From positions 1 through 15,182 of the forward strand of contig DAHY01000047.1 of NCBI GenBank assembly GCA_002498605.1: DNA of 15,182 nucleotides, given 5' to 3'. This stretch comes from Methanomassiliicoccaceae archaeon UBA404 (lineage in GTDB: Archaea; Thermoplasmatota; Thermoplasmata; Methanomassiliicoccales; Methanomethylophilaceae). Made by a program: the position numbers and the translations under genes. Within the stretch, counting starts at the first letter, position 1. Each line of letters begins with the position of its first letter. The notes beneath the pieces were generated by a model. The model made no database searches, was not told the DNA's origin, and saw only the letters and a program-made list of their open reading frames with translations. Shown one piece after another: positions 13,098-15,182 of this stretch.

Positions 13098-14099
13098 ATG
13101 CCCCGCTGCATCAGAGTTCCGAAAAAAGAAGGAGAATTCATAAGGGCCCGTCTTGCGGACGCGGACCTTCTGGACAAACGGCATAAAATTCGTGCAGACG
13201 GGGACTTCCTGGAAATACCCGTATTATGCGATTCATTCGAGGAATACGAATCTCACGAATCCGAGGCCGAAGAAAGAGAAATCCGACCCGCGGATTACAA
13301 AGAAATATTGGATTTTCCGGATTGGCTGGCGGAAGAATTGCCCAATTCATACGATATAATCGGAGATGTGGCACTGATAAAATTATCCGATACGCTTCTG
13401 CCTTACAAAGAACAAATCGGAAACGCTTTGATCGAAGCATCGCCGAGCATCCGCGCGGTTATGCTGGACGACGGCGTCAAAGGGGAACTCAGGGTAAGGA
13501 AACTGGAAAAGATTGCAGGCACGGGTTCTTCGGAAACGGTGCACAAAGAATTCGGCACGAAGATTGCCACGGACCCCTCGCTGGTTTATTACAATCCCCG
13601 TCTTGCCGGGGAAAGAGCCAGAACAGCTCTGGAAGTCAAAAAGGACGAGGTTATAATCGATATGTTCGCGGGAGTCGCTCCTTTTCCCATGGTAATATCG
13701 AAGCTGGCACGTCCGAAGATCATCTACGCCATCGATTTGAATCCTGAAGCCGAACGGTTTATGAAACGGAATATCGAACTGAATGATGCAAACTGCGTTG
13801 TGCCTATAATCGGAGATGCGCGGGATGCCGTCGAAGATCTTCCTCCGGCTGACAGAATCATTATGAATCTGCCTCAGTCATCGGAAGAATTTTTGAATTT
13901 GGCGCTCTCTTCCGCAAAATCCGGCGCAACGATACATCTGCACAGAGTCCTTGAAAGATCCGAACTGGATGATTTTGTTTCAGCCATAGTCGACAAAGCA
14001 CGCTCCGAAGGATACGATATACGCATATCCAGAACATCGGAACTCAAAACATATTCACCCACAATGAGTGTTTATGTTTTCGACATAGTGAAGAATTAA
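13098..14099 (+). CDS. trm5: tRNA (guanine37-N1)-methyltransferase Trm5
   Basis: A 333-residue class I SAM methyltransferase that makes m1G37 next to the anticodon and prevents +1 frameshifting. The N-terminus (CIRVPKKEGEFIRARL, then LLDKRHKIRADGDFLEIPV) is the archaeal Trm5 D1 domain. EFGTKIATDPSLVYYNPRLAGERARTA (151-177) is the Trm5 signature, followed by motif I DMFAGVAPFP (188-197), AIDLNPEA (211-218) and NLPQSSEEF (257-265). Motif I has Ala where GVGPF is common. Start ATG is 2 bp after the dph5 stop. It meets the nucleotidohydrolase gene tail to tail: the two stop codons overlap in TTAA. Confidence 0.92.
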   Translation: MPRCIRVPKKEGEFIRARLADADLLDKRHKIRADGDFLEIPVLCDSFEEYESHESEAEEREIRPADYKEILDFPDWLAEELPNSYDIIGDVALIKLSDTLLPYKEQIGNALIEASPSIRAVMLDDGVKGELRVRKLEKIAGTGSSETVHKEFGTKIATDPSLVYYNPRLAGERARTALEVKKDEVIIDMFAGVAPFPMVISKLARPKIIYAIDLNPEAERFMKRNIELNDANCVVPIIGDARDAVEDLPPADRIIMNLPQSSEEFLNLALSSAKSGATIHLHRVLERSELDDFVSAIVDKARSEGYDIRISRTSELKTYSPTMSVYVFDIVKN

Positions 14100-14587
14100 T
14101 TCTTCTTGACCGGTTCCAACGTAACGCCGGTCTGTCCCTGATAGTTTCCGCTTCTTGCGGCGTAATTCTTTCCCGATACAGAGGTCAGAGTTTCAAACAC
14201 CATTTGGCAGAAACGTTCTCCGATGGGAAGTTCGATGGGTTCGTCGGTGGCGTTGTAAGCCCCCAATGTAAGAGTGCCTTCGAATCCTGCATCAATTTTA
14301 CCGAAAGATCCGATGATTCCTTTTCTGATCCAAGTGGTTCTCAGCCAAAGCTGAGCGCAAAGATCGGAAGGCAAACGAACTCTTTCAACGGTTGAAACAT
14401 AAAACATCGTACGGGGCGGAATCGTAACCGTTCCTTCGGTTTTTATTTCCGAATCGCCGCGAACGGAGATTTCCGAAATTCTTAAGTCATACCCGTTTGG
14501 AGTCAAACTTTTATCCGAGTAATTGTAAATTCCAATATATCCGATGCTTAATCCGTGAGCTATATCCATATCCGAAAGTATCGCCAT
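14096..14587 (-). CDS. dCTP deaminase/dUTPase-family enzyme, probably dUTPase-like
   Basis: A 163-residue trimeric-fold nucleotide enzyme. It has LTPNGYDLRI (28-37), LRTTWIRKGIIGSFGKIDAGFEG (82-104, equivalent to R-S-S...R-x-G...IDPGF of dCTP deaminase) and a C-terminal lid YQGQTGVTLEP. In dCTP deaminases (dcd) the next segment is T-L-E-L/F-x-N with a catalytic Glu (E138 in E. coli); here it is TLGAYN, so that Glu is G109. Archaeal dUTPases of the same fold also lack it. I therefore favour dUTP hydrolysis (dUTP to dUMP + PPi) over deamination, although annotation pipelines may call it dcd. ATG at 14587 has no SD, and ATTAATAAT about 25 nt upstream suggests a leaderless transcript. Only 34 bp separates it from the permease gene, which precedes it on the same strand. 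Confidence 0.8.
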   Translation of the reverse strand: MAILSDMDIAHGLSIGYIGIYNYSDKSLTPNGYDLRISEISVRGDSEIKTEGTVTIPPRTMFYVSTVERVRLPSDLCAQLWLRTTWIRKGIIGSFGKIDAGFEGTLTLGAYNATDEPIELPIGERFCQMVFETLTSVSGKNYAARSGNYQGQTGVTLEPVKKN

Positions 14588-14621
14588 GATACGCCGAAGG
14601 CATAGACATTATTAATCCTAT

Positions 14622-15182
14622 TCAGAACGAACCGGTTTTACCGCTCTTTCTGGATATTTTCTCGAACAGTCCGAATACGAACCACGAAATTATCAGATAC
14701 ACAATACCCAGCGATACCATGATAATCAACGGCTGAGCCATTGCGGACATGACGGCACCGCCCACGGCCATGCGCGTCGCTTCAACGGCATAGGTCAAAG
14801 GCATGACATAAGAGAATATCTGCAACCATCCGGGAAGATAGGAAATGGGGAAATTGATTCCGCATATCAACAATCCTATGTAACCGAACAGATTGGCAAG
14901 AATCGCAGACGTTCTCAGATAGAGTCCGAAACTTCCGATGGCCAGACCCATCCCCGCAAGGGAAATACAAGTAAGCAGACATATGACGGCGACGGCAAGG
15001 AAGTTTGCCGAACTGAAGTCGACTCCGAATATAAAAGCCGCAAAAGATACGGATACGGTAACGGATACGACACCGTTCACAATACCGAAAACCGATTTTC
15101 CGAAGAAAACGTGAAACAGTCTGGAAGGCGCGGCCAAAATAGGTTCCAGCGTACCCGTGTGTTTCTCCGTGTTCGATAAGTT
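14622..15182 (-). CDS. ABC-2 type transporter permease, C-terminal part (cut by window edge)
   Basis: The frame is open to the window edge and continues upstream, so a start inside the window (TTG at 15137) is not the true one: the preceding residues EKHTGTLEPI join directly to LAAPSR, the classic cytoplasmic segment E-x-G-T-L-E-x-L-L-A-x-P of ABC-2 permeases. The visible 186 residues hold about four membrane helices (around GIVNGVVSVTVSVSFAAFIFG, the AVICLLTCISLAGMGLAIGS segment, ANLFGYIGLLICGINFP, and IIMVSLGIVYLIISWFVFG) and the family's late segment LPGWLQIFSYVMPLTYAVEATR. It would sit in the cytoplasmic membrane with a partner ATPase, probably encoded upstream beyond the window. Substrate (drug, polysaccharide, lipid or other) cannot be told. 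Confidence 0.88.
   Translation of the reverse strand, partial: NLSNTEKHTGTLEPILAAPSRLFHVFFGKSVFGIVNGVVSVTVSVSFAAFIFGVDFSSANFLAVAVICLLTCISLAGMGLAIGSFGLYLRTSAILANLFGYIGLLICGINFPISYLPGWLQIFSYVMPLTYAVEATRMAVGGAVMSAMAQPLIIMVSLGIVYLIISWFVFGLFEKISRKSGKTGSF

Noticed and set aside
15137..15137. TTG at 15137 as the start of the ABC-2 permease
   Set aside because: The frame stays open to the window edge and the residues just before it form the conserved E-x-T-G-T-L-E-P segment, so the gene begins outside the window.
1..15182. CRISPR array or complete insertion sequence
   Set aside because: No regularly spaced repeats and no intact transposase; only one doubtful remnant at 3202-3447.

Overview
This window reads as an archaeal chromosome segment, most likely from a methylotrophic methanogen; the order Methanomassiliicoccales (Thermoplasmatota) is my best guess. 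Archaeal markers are a Hef-type helicase, Dph5 diphthine synthase, a Trm5 tRNA methyltransferase, TATA-like promoters and short or absent 5' leaders. A corrinoid protein beside a UroD-fold, MtaA/MtsA-type methyltransferase points to methyl-group-dependent methanogenesis. The order-level call is inference; no 16S or mcr gene is present.

Layout: (1) 1-2265, minus strand: 5' part of hef (cut by the window edge), an A-type Fe-S carrier (IscA/HesB-like) with a Cys-rich tail, and an AhpD/carboxymuconolactone decarboxylase-like protein. (2) 2397-3074, plus: a small HExxH metallopeptidase. (3) 3075-3616: a 542-bp region without an intact gene, holding a strong hairpin whose T-run lies on the minus strand, further small hairpins, an 81-codon open frame with no start codon (minus), and an AT-rich promoter zone with repeats. 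(4) 3617-5738, plus: ADP-forming acetate-CoA ligase, complete in length and motifs but split by a one-base frameshift near 4010-4018. (5) 5861-7768, plus: a REC-GAF-PAS-ATPase-like sensor that appears to lack the kinase histidine. (6) 11926 down to 7786, minus: a four-gene cluster of corrinoid protein, methyltransferase, Cys-rich zinc-ribbon protein and a hydantoinase/oxoprolinase-type ASKHA ATPase. (7) 12171-14099, plus: a possible 45-codon leader ORF, dph5 and trm5. (8) 14096-15182, minus: a dCTP deaminase/dUTPase-family enzyme and the 3' part of an ABC-2 permease.

The most interesting unit is the four-gene methyl-transfer cluster. Its first two genes overlap by ATGA and its last two are 4 bp apart with the SD over the stop codon, so co-expression is likely. 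It has no separate substrate:corrinoid methyltransferase (MtaB/MttB type) and no Fe-S corrinoid activator (RamA/RACo type) in the window. I propose that the UroD enzyme does both half reactions, as MtsA does with MtsB in Methanosarcina, and that the ASKHA ATPase plus zinc ribbon serve corrinoid reactivation or another accessory step. That role is inference. The other genes are housekeeping: DNA repair, Fe-S delivery, translation fidelity, nucleotide-pool cleaning and acetyl-CoA/acetate exchange.
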